A program made the translations under genes and the position numbers. From the NCBI GenBank assembly GCA_021786815.1, contig JAJYMR010000071.1:1-19464 (forward strand): a DNA stretch of 19,464 nt, written 5' to 3'. Position 1 is the first letter of the stretch; each line of letters begins with the position of its first letter. This stretch comes from Deltaproteobacteria bacterium (lineage in GTDB: Bacteria; Desulfobacterota; Binatia; Binatales; Binataceae). Below, in pieces: positions 9,509-16,328 of this stretch. The notes beneath the pieces were generated by a model. It was not told the origin of the DNA, searched no databases, and was given only the letters and a program-made list of their open reading frames with translations.

Positions 9509-10267
9509 TCAGGAAGAAGGCAGCGAATCCCGGCTGGCACGCGAGGATTCGTGCCTGAGTTCGCCGTGTAAGGCGAAAAGTTCCTTGAATGCCCGCATGA
9601 TGACACGCGGGTTTGCCCCGGATTGCTCGCCGGCAAGGCGCGGCAGATGCTTGACGCCGACTTCCTCAACCCTTGCTCCACGCGCCACCAGCCGCGCCAT
9701 CAGTTCCGTCGAGATCATCGCGCCCTTGGCGCGAAGTTCCAGTCCCTCGAGCAACTCACGCCTCATCAGCTTGAACCCGCAGTCGATATCGCTGATGCGG
9801 ACGTCGAACAAGAGCCTTACCAACAGCGTCCAGGCCTTGCCGTTGAAGCGCCGGAGCAGATTGTCGGCGCGCTGCAGCCGTCGCCCGACCACGACGTCGC
9901 AGGCGGGCACGCGCGCCGCGAGCAAACCGACGTCGGCCGGGTCGAATTGGCCGTCGCCGTCGCACAAGAGCACGTACGGCTCGCGCGCCGCGCGAATTCC
10001 GGAGATGACGGCGCCGCCGTAGCCCCGGTTGACCTGATGATGGACCACGCGGACGTGAGGGTCCTCGGCCGCAAGGCGCTCGGCGATTTCGCCGGTGCGG
10101 TCGCGACTGCCGTCGTCCACTACGATCACCTCGTAGCTGTCCGCAAGCCGAGGCAATTCATCCAGAAAGCCTTTGACCACGCGCTCGACGTTGCCTTCCT
10201 CGTTGTGCGAGGGCAAAAAGACGCTGAGACCGTCAAGACGCCGGGTCTTCTGATTGGCCACACTCAT
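9509..10267 (-). CDS. Family 2 glycosyltransferase, dolichol-phosphate mannosyltransferase-like
   Basis: A 252-aa GT-A fold enzyme that probably moves a sugar from a nucleotide donor to a polyprenyl-phosphate or other acceptor. Visible motifs: SVFLPSHNEEGNV (15-27), VVDDGSRDRT (49-58), the metal-binding DGD (103-105) in LCDGDGQFDP, DIDCGFKLMRR (160-170) and GAMISTELMARL (182-193). These match DPM1/GtrB-like enzymes, but the membrane helices at the C-terminus of GtrB-type proteins are missing, so it is probably peripheral. There is no strong ribosome site before ATG 10267. Neighbours are unrelated (flavin reductase upstream, small exported protein downstream), so donor and acceptor cannot be inferred. 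Confidence 0.85.
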   Translation of the reverse strand: MSVANQKTRRLDGLSVFLPSHNEEGNVERVVKGFLDELPRLADSYEVIVVDDGSRDRTGEIAERLAAEDPHVRVVHHQVNRGYGGAVISGIRAAREPYVLLCDGDGQFDPADVGLLAARVPACDVVVGRRLQRADNLLRRFNGKAWTLLVRLLFDVRISDIDCGFKLMRRELLEGLELRAKGAMISTELMARLVARGARVEEVGVKHLPRLAGEQSGANPRVIMRAFKELFALHGELRHESSRASRDSLPSS

Positions 10268-10334
10268 CGCGCCAGATTCGCGCTTCGGCTGTCGGGTCGG
10301 CCCGCCGGTTCTCCGGACTCAAGCCGTCTTTGGC

Positions 10335-10811
10335 TCAGTCGCCGATCGAGCGATAACCTCCGCGGAAGAAGAGCAGCGGTTTGCCTTCGCGGGTTTCCGC
10401 TTCCTCCACTTCGCCAATATAGATGGTGTGATCGCCGCCCTCGCAGGTGTCAGTGAGCTTGCATTCGAGGTAGGCAAGCACACCGTCGAGGATTGGAGCG
10501 CCGTTTGCGCCTACCCGGTAGGCAACACCCTGAAACTTTTCGCCGCCGCTGACCGCGAACTTGCGTGACAGCGATTCCTGGTCGTCCCCCAGGATGTTGA
10601 CCGTGAAGACCTTGCTCTCTTCGAAGCAAGGGTACGATTCGCATTTTTTGTCCACGCACACCAAAACCAGCGGCGGCATCAGCGAAACCGAGGAAAACGC
10701 ATTTGCGGTCAGCCCATGAAGCGCACCGCTGCCAGCGTGCGTGGTGATTATCGTAACACCAGTCGCAAAATGGCCCATCACCCGGCGCAATTCGTTCTTG
10801 TCGATCGGCAT
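10335..10811 (-). CDS. Flavin reductase-like FMN-binding protein
   Basis: A 158-aa single-domain split-barrel protein of the flavin reductase family (HpaC/NtaB type). These use NAD(P)H to reduce FMN or FAD for a partner monooxygenase. Signature segments: MGHFATGVTIITT (12-24), GLTANAFSSVSLMPPLVLVC (33-52), FTVNILGDDQESLSRKFA (69-86) and GGDHTIYIGEVEEAE (125-139). ATG 10811 is preceded by GGGAG at 7 nt spacing. A second, divergent family member lies 76 bp upstream on the same strand. No monooxygenase is in the window, so the physiological acceptor is unknown. Confidence 0.88.
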   Translation of the reverse strand: MPIDKNELRRVMGHFATGVTIITTHAGSGALHGLTANAFSSVSLMPPLVLVCVDKKCESYPCFEESKVFTVNILGDDQESLSRKFAVSGGEKFQGVAYRVGANGAPILDGVLAYLECKLTDTCEGGDHTIYIGEVEEAETREGKPLLFFRGGYRSIGD

Positions 10812-10887
10812 CAGGAATCTCCCGCGCGGGGCGAATTTAACAGAGGCTTTCCAAGACCGTCAATTGGGGGTGGAAATGCCCGGCCGC

Positions 10888-11403
10888 TCAGTCCCATCCG
10901 CTTCGGTCCCGCTTCACGACCTGCTTTCCGCCCAGGTACACGTAATCCAAGTCGAGCGAGGTGAGGGGCCGGTCGTTCGCACCGATCCGCGCTCCGGCAA
11001 TTTCAGCTATGAACAGCGTGTGGTCTCCGGCAACCTTATGCTCCCGCACTCGCGCCTCGAGGGTGACCGCCGCAAGCTTGAGCCACGGCACCTTCAGCAT
11101 CGGCGAAAGCTCGTAGTCGAGATGCTCAAGATTGTCAGGGCGGCGCGCCTGGGAGGAGTAAAAGTAGTCTTCGAGCGCTTTGCCGCGCCGCCCGACCACG
11201 TTGAGCCCGAAGGCTCCTGTGCGCGTCAACAGTGCGCGCGAAAAGTGATTGTTGTCTAACGCGGCCATGAAGAGCGCGGGCTCTCCTGAAACCTGCGTCA
11301 CCCACGAAGACGACATCCCGTGGCGCGTCTCCCCCTCCGCGACGGTCAGTACATATATCCCGGTGGTCAGTGAAGCGAGCGCCTGTGCGACGACATTATC
11401 CAT
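10888..11403 (-). CDS. Second flavin reductase-like FMN-binding protein
   Basis: From ATG 11403 (GGAGG 7 nt upstream) the product is 171 aa. It has the same fold as its neighbour but clearly different sequence: SLTTGIYVLTV (11-21), GMSSSWVTQVSGEPALFMAA (29-48), FGLNVVG (65-71), then GDHTLFIAEIAGARI (126-140). The GMSSSWVTQVS segment resembles flavoredoxin/DIM6-NTAB proteins and flavin domains of rubredoxin fusions. It may therefore carry electrons through bound FMN rather than supply free reduced flavin; that is an inference. The frame stays open to 11475, but those 24 residues do not look conserved. It is divergent from the L,D-transpeptidase gene across a 115-bp gap. Confidence 0.85.
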   Translation of the reverse strand: MDNVVAQALASLTTGIYVLTVAEGETRHGMSSSWVTQVSGEPALFMAALDNNHFSRALLTRTGAFGLNVVGRRGKALEDYFYSSQARRPDNLEHLDYELSPMLKVPWLKLAAVTLEARVREHKVAGDHTLFIAEIAGARIGANDRPLTSLDLDYVYLGGKQVVKRDRSGWD

Positions 11404-11465
11404 GGTCGAGCCTCCGCCGGGCGCCTCGAAACAAAGCCCGTCGAGTCGAATTTTGCACGTAACAT

Positions 11466-11494
11466 TTGACCCCACGCCCCGTCATTCGCACAAT
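11466..11494 (+). promoter_or_regulatory. Candidate sigma-70 promoter of the L,D-transpeptidase gene
   Basis: TTGACC (11466-11471), a 17-nt spacer and CACAAT (11489-11494) match consensus at 5 of 6 and 4 of 6 positions. The start would be near 11501, about 18 nt before the ATG. The -10 forms the left half of the palindrome CACAATTGTG (11489-11498), a possible operator. Confidence 0.6.
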
Positions 11495-11518
11495 TGTGGA
11501 TGGGTACGTTGGGATGCG

Positions 11519-12253
11519 ATGGGCCAGATAGCCATACGCCTCTTATCGGTCGTGGCGACGGCTGCCATGCTCGCCGTGACCGTCGCGCAGCCTGTTTATT
11601 GCGCCCCGGAACTGGACGGCAAAGTCGCAGCTTCTCCGTCGGACCATCATACGGCTCCGTCTCCGGCCGCCGAACCCGAAGGCATAAAGCACGTCGCGCT
11701 GCGCCCGCCGGGCAGTTCCAGGACCGCCAAGGTCGCCGCTAAGAAACTCACACCGGGCCAGCGTCTTTACAAGGAAGCAGGCCCCACCGCGACGCTCGAT
11801 CCGCTCAACTGGTCGGTGATGGTCTACAAGTCGCGCCACGAGCTCGACGTTTACTTCGACGGACGCTTCTTCAAAAAGTACCGTGCGGTGTTCGGACGCA
11901 ACCTGGTGCCGAGCCGCAAGGAGTGGTCTGAGGACCGACAAACGCCCGAGGGCGTCTACACCATCATCAGGAAATACCCGAGCGCCAGGTTCCACTGGTT
12001 TCTGAAGCTCAACTACCCCAACCTCGTCGATCGGCAGCGCTACCGTGAACTCAGGGTGGAGCACGACGTCCCGGAGGTGGACGGGCACATACTTCCGATC
12101 GGGGGCGCTATCGGAATTCACGGCACCGACGTGCCGGTGCTGAACGCCGGCCTCGTCAACTGGACCACTGGATGTATTTCGGTGGACAACAGTGCGATCG
12201 CCGAACTCGACCGGCTGCTCCCCGTCGGCACAATTGTGATAATCAACCCCTAG
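11519..12253 (+). CDS. L,D-transpeptidase (YkuD domain, YafK-like)
   Basis: A 244-aa exported protein. The signal peptide covers about 1-28, a Pro/Ala-rich linker runs to about 90, and the YkuD catalytic domain covers about 98-243. The active site is visible as IHGTD (His201) and NWTTGCISVDN (Cys219), the pattern of the YafK-like branch (TTGCIxVxN) rather than the commoner SHGCIR. The family forms or breaks 3-3 peptidoglycan cross-links, or attaches or releases envelope proteins such as Braun-type lipoproteins, through a Cys thioester. ATG 11519 is chosen because the hydrophobic leader begins there and a promoter lies just upstream; the open frame before it overlaps the divergent flavin reductase. 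The next gene is 53 bp downstream. Confidence 0.9.
   Translation: MGQIAIRLLSVVATAAMLAVTVAQPVYCAPELDGKVAASPSDHHTAPSPAAEPEGIKHVALRPPGSSRTAKVAAKKLTPGQRLYKEAGPTATLDPLNWSVMVYKSRHELDVYFDGRFFKKYRAVFGRNLVPSRKEWSEDRQTPEGVYTIIRKYPSARFHWFLKLNYPNLVDRQRYRELRVEHDVPEVDGHILPIGGAIGIHGTDVPVLNAGLVNWTTGCISVDNSAIAELDRLLPVGTIVIINP
12235..12243 (+). promoter_or_regulatory. Candidate extended -10 element ahead of the iron-ADH gene
   Basis: TGT-GATAAT (12235-12243) has the extended TGn and a 5-of-6 -10 match. It lies inside the last codons of the L,D-transpeptidase gene, about 64 bp before the GTG at 12307. No good -35 is at the right distance, as is common for extended -10 promoters. The palindrome CACAATTGTG (12229-12238) overlaps it. 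Confidence 0.4.
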
Positions 12254-12260
12254 CCGAACC

Positions 12261-12276
12261 GCCCCGGCCTCGGGGC
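12261..12276 (+). terminator. Short hairpin after the L,D-transpeptidase gene
   Basis: GCCCCG/CGGGGC arms with a GCCT loop begin 8 nt after the stop at 12253. There is no U-run, so at most it is a weak or attenuating structure between the two genes. Confidence 0.35.
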
Positions 12277-12306
12277 TGTCGCGCCGCCATTCAGGAGAAG
12301 AGAGCC

Positions 12307-13479
12307 GTGCAACCGCTTACCGGTGAGTACAATTTCACGCGCCTTGAAACCGTGCTCTACGGACCCGGCAAATTGAGTGCCGTTTCGCAGGAACTCAAAC
12401 GCCGCAAGGCAAGCCGCGTGATGATAGTCACGAGCAAAACTCTCGGACGCTCGAAACTGCTGGAGCGGGTCAAGGATGCCGTCGGCCCGGCGCTCGCCGG
12501 CGTCTTCAGCGAGACCGCCCAGCATGCGCCCTCGCGCACAATCGAGGCGCTGATCGAGCAGTCGCGCCAGGCAAAAATCGACGCGTTCGTAAGCTTCGGC
12601 GGCGGAACTCCGATCGACAGCACCAAGATAGCCGCGCTGGTTCTGCTTGGGGGCAGGATTCCGCACGGGATGGAACTCTACGCTGGAGCGCCGGCCGAGA
12701 GCGCTGGCGATCTCGTCCATATCGCGATTCCAACCACGCTCTCCGCCGCCGAGTTCACGCCGTTTGCGGGCGTGACCGACGAAAAGACGCGCGCGAAGCA
12801 CGGAGCGGGCGATCCGCGTCTTCAGCCAAAGGTGGTGATTCTCGATCCAACCGTCACAGTGGAGACACCCGCCTGGCTTTGGGTCGGCACCGCGATGCGC
12901 GCGCTCGACCATGCCGTCGAAGGCGCCTACTCGCGCCGCCAGAACCCTGTCAGCAACGCGCTCGCAAGCCGCGCGATCGCGCTTCTGCTCTCGCATCTGA
13001 AGCCCTCGCTCGCCACGACCGGCGACGACGAACTCAACCATCGCGTCCAGTGCCAGCTCGCCGCATGGCTCTCGATCTTCGGCGGAACCAACACTCGCTT
13101 CGGCATCTCGCACGCGCTCGGCCATCAAATCGGGCCGATGTGGGACGTGCCGCACGGTTTCACGTCGTGCATCACGCTGCCGCACGTGATGCGCTTCATG
13201 GCCGGTGTCGCGCCCGAGCGTTTCGGTCCGATAGCGGAGGGTTTCGGGGTGCGCTTCGACCCGGAAAATCCGCGCTCCGCGGCGCTCGAATGCGCCGAGC
13301 GCGCGGCGAAATTCATCGGCGGATTCGACGTTCCCTCGCGTCTGCGTGACGTCGGCGTTGCGGAAACCGAACTGTCGCGTGTCGCGGATACCGTGCTGAC
13401 CGAAATCCGCGTGGCACAGACGGTCGATCGCGAACTGAAGCAGGAGGATCTGCTCGCGCTGCTCAAGGCCGCTTATTGA
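12307..13479 (+). CDS. Iron-containing alcohol dehydrogenase / maleylacetate reductase-like enzyme
   Basis: A 390-aa NAD(P)-dependent oxidoreductase of the group III (iron) ADH superfamily. GTG 12307 is chosen for AGGAG 9 nt upstream. The N-terminal nucleotide-binding domain has FVSFGGGTPIDSTK (94-107), and IPTTLSAAEFTPFAGVT (141-157) follows. The metal region has ALDHAVEG (199-206) and GISHALGHQIGPMWDVPHG (266-284). His202, His269 and His283 align with the FucO ligands, but the fourth ligand position, usually Asp (Asn in many maleylacetate reductases), is Arg198. The overall look is nearer to maleylacetate reductase-like members than to classical ethanol dehydrogenases. No aromatic-degradation genes are in the window, so the substrate is unknown. 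Confidence 0.85.
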   Translation: MQPLTGEYNFTRLETVLYGPGKLSAVSQELKRRKASRVMIVTSKTLGRSKLLERVKDAVGPALAGVFSETAQHAPSRTIEALIEQSRQAKIDAFVSFGGGTPIDSTKIAALVLLGGRIPHGMELYAGAPAESAGDLVHIAIPTTLSAAEFTPFAGVTDEKTRAKHGAGDPRLQPKVVILDPTVTVETPAWLWVGTAMRALDHAVEGAYSRRQNPVSNALASRAIALLLSHLKPSLATTGDDELNHRVQCQLAAWLSIFGGTNTRFGISHALGHQIGPMWDVPHGFTSCITLPHVMRFMAGVAPERFGPIAEGFGVRFDPENPRSAALECAERAAKFIGGFDVPSRLRDVGVAETELSRVADTVLTEIRVAQTVDRELKQEDLLALLKAAY

Positions 13480-13482
13480 GCG

Positions 13483-13498
13483 GCCGCAGCGCTGCGGC
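13483..13498. terminator. 16-bp perfect palindrome between convergent genes
   Basis: GCCGCAGCGCTGCGGC sits exactly between the stop of the iron-ADH gene (13479) and the stop codon of the convergent minus gene (13498-13500). It can form a 6-bp stem with a 4-nt loop on either strand and may work as a bidirectional terminator. There is no U-run. Confidence 0.4.
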
Positions 13499-13866
13499 TA
13501 CGGCCCGGTCTGCGGCGTTCCGCCGAGAGAATTGGGATTGTTCTGGTCGAGGCTCCATATCCCGCCCCGCAACGTCGAACCAGCGCCAGGAGTCTGCGGT
13601 TGCGGCTCCGCGGCGGTGACCTGCCCGCCGCCCGGTAGCGGCACCGAAATCGCCGCGCTCGAATCACCCGTCATATCGCCGCCAGTGACCGCAGACTGCG
13701 AACCGGCGCCTTGCGAATAGACGCCGGTTCCGCCCGGATATCCGTAGGCGTAAGGCGCAGCGGTAATGTCCTGCGCGAGACAAACCGGTGCTGCGAGCAC
13801 GAGCGACGCGGCGGCGGCAACCAGGGCGGCAGCCGTTGTCGCCGGATATCGTGAAAACCGCTTCAT
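13498..13866 (-). CDS. Small exported Gly/Pro/Gln-rich protein, unknown function
   Basis: A 122-aa product that I do not recognise. The signal peptide covers about 1-31 (hydrophobic AAALVAAAASLVLAAPVCLA, cleavage near LAQ). The mature part is low-complexity: Gly/Tyr/Ser-rich first (APYAYGYPGGTGVY), then Pro/Gln-rich (AAEPQPQTPGAG), ending WSLDQNNPNSLGGTPQTGP. No catalytic motif or membrane segment is present beyond the leader. ATG 13866 has GGAG about 6-7 nt upstream. It converges on the iron-ADH gene and diverges from the SnoaL-like gene. It is probably secreted or periplasmic and largely disordered. Confidence 0.7.
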   Translation of the reverse strand: MKRFSRYPATTAAALVAAAASLVLAAPVCLAQDITAAPYAYGYPGGTGVYSQGAGSQSAVTGGDMTGDSSAAISVPLPGGGQVTAAEPQPQTPGAGSTLRGGIWSLDQNNPNSLGGTPQTGP

Positions 13867-13905
13867 CGGCTACTCCACGACGGCGTGATAGATCCACCGG
13901 GTTTC

Positions 13906-13919
13906 CGGCGCAAGCGCCG
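13906..13919. repeat. Inverted repeat in a divergent promoter region
   Basis: CGGCGC-AA-GCGCCG lies between the divergent genes that start at 13866 (minus) and 14044 (plus). It could be an operator or a hairpin in a leader. In such GC-rich DNA it could also arise by chance. Confidence 0.3.
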
Positions 13920-14043
13920 TCCAATCGGAATCGTAGCGCAAGTGGCGCGTGATTTCTGCCGTTCGGCGCTTGGCGTTTGCGAATGCGATGGGTTAGTAAT
14001 TCCTCGATCTGCCGCGAAAAATCACCGATGAGGTAACGCCGCA

Positions 14044-14442
14044 ATGAGTGCCGAAGAGAACAAACGTCTTGTGGTCGAAACCTGGAGCGCGCTCGGCAAG
14101 GGCCAACTCGACGCCGCGATCGCCAATATGTCGGACAACGTGCGCTGGCTCGTGCCCGGCAATATCCCCGGCGTATCCGGTTTGAAGCGTGGCAAGGAGG
14201 AAATCCTCAAGTTCATGGCCGGCGTCGGCCAGGCCTTTCCCGAGGGACTTCAGAGCGAAATTCGAAGGAGTTATGCCGACGGAAACACGGTGATTCTCGA
14301 ACTCGTCAATCGCGGCAAGACCGCCAACGGCAGGCTCTACGAGAATGACTACTGTTTCGTATTCGAGCTGGAGGCGGGAAAAATTCGGCGCATCCGCGAA
14401 TACGTCGATACGCAAAAGGCCAAGGAGATTCTGCTCGGCTAG
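14044..14442 (+). CDS. SnoaL-like (NTF2-fold) protein
   Basis: A 132-aa single-domain protein with the alpha+beta cone pattern of SnoaL/ketosteroid-isomerase-related proteins. N-terminal helices (NKRLVVETWSALGKGQLDAA) lead into MSDNVRWLVPGN, a central helix (KEEILKFMAGVGQAF), and strands ending in YENDYCFVFELEAGKIRRI and REYVDTQKAKEILL, which are typical for the family. Members bind small hydrophobic ligands and some are isomerases, cyclases or hydrolases, so the fold does not fix a reaction. There is no signal peptide, so it is cytoplasmic. ATG 14044 has GAGG about 10 nt upstream. Confidence 0.85.
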   Translation: MSAEENKRLVVETWSALGKGQLDAAIANMSDNVRWLVPGNIPGVSGLKRGKEEILKFMAGVGQAFPEGLQSEIRRSYADGNTVILELVNRGKTANGRLYENDYCFVFELEAGKIRRIREYVDTQKAKEILLG

Positions 14443-14550
14443 AGTTTCGAACTCGAAATTCGCCGATTTGTTTCCCAAAGTCGGCCCCCTTCAGGGAAGG
14501 AATCAGGGATTAGGTCGCTCGCATGCGCTCTTTGCGTCCGCCCTTCGCCT

Positions 14551-14590
14551 GCATCCTAACCCTCGCCGCTTCGCGGCTCACCCTGTCCCA
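14551..14590. repeat. Possible degenerate REP-like intergenic element
   Basis: A short hairpin, GCCGC (14565-14569), TTC, GCGGC (14573-14577), lies between CCTAACCCTC and CTCACCCTG. This resembles short palindromic intergenic elements with CCCTAACCCTC-type arms found in many proteobacterial genomes. Only one copy is visible here, so repetitiveness is not shown. Confidence 0.3.
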
Positions 14591-14635
14591 TGTGGAAAAA
14601 AGGGGCGCAACTCGCGGCGTGGAGTTTTTGCGCTT

Positions 14636-14669
14636 CTATGCGAATCGGGCGATTTGTCGATTCGCATAG
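14636..14669. repeat. Perfect 11-bp inverted repeat
   Basis: CTATGCGAATC (14636-14646) and GATTCGCATAG (14659-14669) are perfect complements around a 12-nt loop. The element lies 73 bp beyond the 3' end of the permease gene and about 190 bp beyond that of the SnoaL-like gene. It may terminate either transcript or mark a binding site; no U-run follows on either strand. Confidence 0.55.
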
Positions 14670-14741
14670 CCGCGCATCGCGGGCCGATGGCGGGACGAGC
14701 TCTTCTTTAGCAGCGCATGAATGTCATCTTGCGATGGCGCG

Positions 14742-16193
14742 CTAATCGGCGCGCGCTCGGCCGCGAACAAACAATGCGTAAACCGGCGCGCCACTGAGCG
14801 CGATCAGCAATCCGGGCCAGGTGTAATGCGGTTTCACGATCAGCAGATCCACCATCATCGCGGTCGCCGCCACGATATAAGCCGCGGGAACCAGCGGATA
14901 GCCAAAGACGCGGTAGGGCCGGGGCGCATCAGGGCGCTTGATACGAAAAACAAAGACTGCGGCGACGGTGAAAACATAGAATAGCAACTGCGCAAACATC
15001 ACATAGTCGAGCAGTTCCGAGTAACTACCGGAAATCGTCAGAGCCGAAGCCCACACACCCTGGATTATCAGGGCGAAAGCAGGCACGCGCGCTGCGTTGA
15101 GGCGCGCTCCCGCCGGCAAGAACGCCCCGTCGCGCGCCATCGCGTAGATCACGCGCGCCCCGGTCAGAATCATTCCGTTCGCACATCCGAATGTCGAAAT
15201 CATCACCAGGACCGCGGTTATCACGACGCCCGTCCCGGCCCACACGCGTTCCATCGCGGCCGCGGCCACCCGGTCCGAGGTCGCATACGCGATACCGCGC
15301 GAGAGCAAATCGGGCGCGTTGGGGACGCCGCGCACGGGAAGCTCGCAAAGGTAGGCAACATTGGTCAGGAGATACAGTAGAAGAACCATCCCCGTTCCAA
15401 GCACCAGCGCAAGAGGAAGATTGCGCCGCGGATTTTTCACCTCCGACGCGGCAAAGGTGACGTTCGCCCAGGCGTCCAGCGAAAACAATCCGCCCACCAT
15501 CGCCGCGCCGAACGCAGCAGCGTACGAAAGCGAAACCGGACGCTCGCCAAAGAAAGCCCGCACGCCGGAAAAGTTCGCCCTGACCGCTTCGGCGTTTCGA
15601 GCAAGCAGGCATCCGACCACGATTATGAACAACAGCGACAGCACCTTGGCGCTGGTGAACACATTCTGCACGAGCTTGCCCAGGTCGAGCCCGCGCAGAT
15701 TGGTCCAGGTAAGGAGCGCGATTACCGCGATCGCGCCCACCCGTTCGCCCGAGAGCCCCACGCTTCCGACCCCGAACCAAAGCTGGGAGCTAAGCGCCGG
15801 CCACATCACGCCGGCGAATTTGGCAAACGCGACCGCGACCGCAGCCAGCGTGCCCGTCTGGACAACCAGGAGCAGCGTCCATCCGAACATGAAACCGAGC
15901 AAACTGCCGTACGCTTCGCGAAGATAAACATATTGGCCGCCGACTTCTGGCATCATCGCCGCAAGCTCGCCGTAGGAGAGCGCGCCCGCAATCGTCATCA
16001 GGCCGCTCGCGACCCATACGGCGAGAAGCGCGCCCGGCGAGCCCACGTGGCGGGCGATATCGGCCGATACGATGAAGATGCCCGAACCGATCATCGAGCC
16101 GGCGACGATCGTCACCGAATCGAACAGGGAAAGGCCCGGCTTGAGCCCTTCCTGGATGGTGGACTTGCGAAGCTTTGCGGCGGTTTCGGCCAT
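14742..16193 (-). CDS. APC-superfamily amino acid permease
   Basis: A 483-aa inner-membrane transporter with about 12 hydrophobic helices, the usual size and topology for the APC family. TM1 carries the substrate-binding GSMIGSGIF (32-40). Further family features are ALSYGELAAMMPEVGGQYVY (71-90), a Trp/Ala-rich TM6 region (SLDAWANVTFAASEVKNPRR) and MARDGAFLPAGARLN in the cytoplasmic loop after TM8. It resembles the LAT/YfnA-like branch, which imports neutral amino acids by exchange or proton symport; the substrate cannot be read from sequence. ATG 16193 has AGGA about 5 nt upstream. No metabolic partner gene is adjacent. Confidence 0.93.
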   Translation of the reverse strand: MAETAAKLRKSTIQEGLKPGLSLFDSVTIVAGSMIGSGIFIVSADIARHVGSPGALLAVWVASGLMTIAGALSYGELAAMMPEVGGQYVYLREAYGSLLGFMFGWTLLLVVQTGTLAAVAVAFAKFAGVMWPALSSQLWFGVGSVGLSGERVGAIAVIALLTWTNLRGLDLGKLVQNVFTSAKVLSLLFIIVVGCLLARNAEAVRANFSGVRAFFGERPVSLSYAAAFGAAMVGGLFSLDAWANVTFAASEVKNPRRNLPLALVLGTGMVLLLYLLTNVAYLCELPVRGVPNAPDLLSRGIAYATSDRVAAAAMERVWAGTGVVITAVLVMISTFGCANGMILTGARVIYAMARDGAFLPAGARLNAARVPAFALIIQGVWASALTISGSYSELLDYVMFAQLLFYVFTVAAVFVFRIKRPDAPRPYRVFGYPLVPAAYIVAATAMMVDLLIVKPHYTWPGLLIALSGAPVYALFVRGRARAD

Positions 16194-16263
16194 CGCGGTC
16201 CTGCGCTAGCGGCGGCGACTTTGCCGCACCTTACGCGGCGTGCCGTCCCGCGCGCCGGTTGAT

Positions 16264-16281
16264 TTTGATATGCGCATCAAA
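16264..16281. promoter_or_regulatory. Inverted repeat TTTGAT-n6-ATCAAA in divergent promoter region
   Basis: TTTGAT (16264-16269) and ATCAAA (16276-16281) flank ATGCGC, an AT-rich dyad in GC-rich surroundings between the divergent permease and coiled-coil genes. The 6-6-6 shape is that of a dimeric regulator site. The regulator is unknown. Confidence 0.4.
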
Positions 16282-16290
16282 TTAGCTCTT

Positions 16291-16305
16291 GGACTGAATC
16301 AGTCC
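16291..16305. promoter_or_regulatory. 15-nt odd-centre palindrome upstream of coiled-coil gene
   Basis: GGACTGA-A-TCAGTCC is a perfect 7+1+7 palindrome, 23 bp before the ATG at 16329. It could be an operator or a small leader hairpin just ahead of the ribosome site. Confidence 0.4.
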
Positions 16306-16328
16306 GTCGTACTGAAAAGGAGGCGGTC

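Larger units (their letters stand above)
14443..14741. other. Intergenic region between convergent SnoaL-like and permease genes
   Basis: These 299 bp contain no convincing gene. They hold two structured elements: a REP-like GCCGC-TTC-GCGGC hairpin flanked by CCTAACCCTC and CTCACCCTG (about 14551-14590), and a perfect 11-bp inverted repeat (14636-14669). Open frames crossing the region lack start signals. Confidence 0.5.

Noticed and set aside
12250..13185. 311-codon minus-strand open frame
   Set aside because: It is antisense to the iron-ADH gene, whose motifs, start site and codon pattern are convincing.
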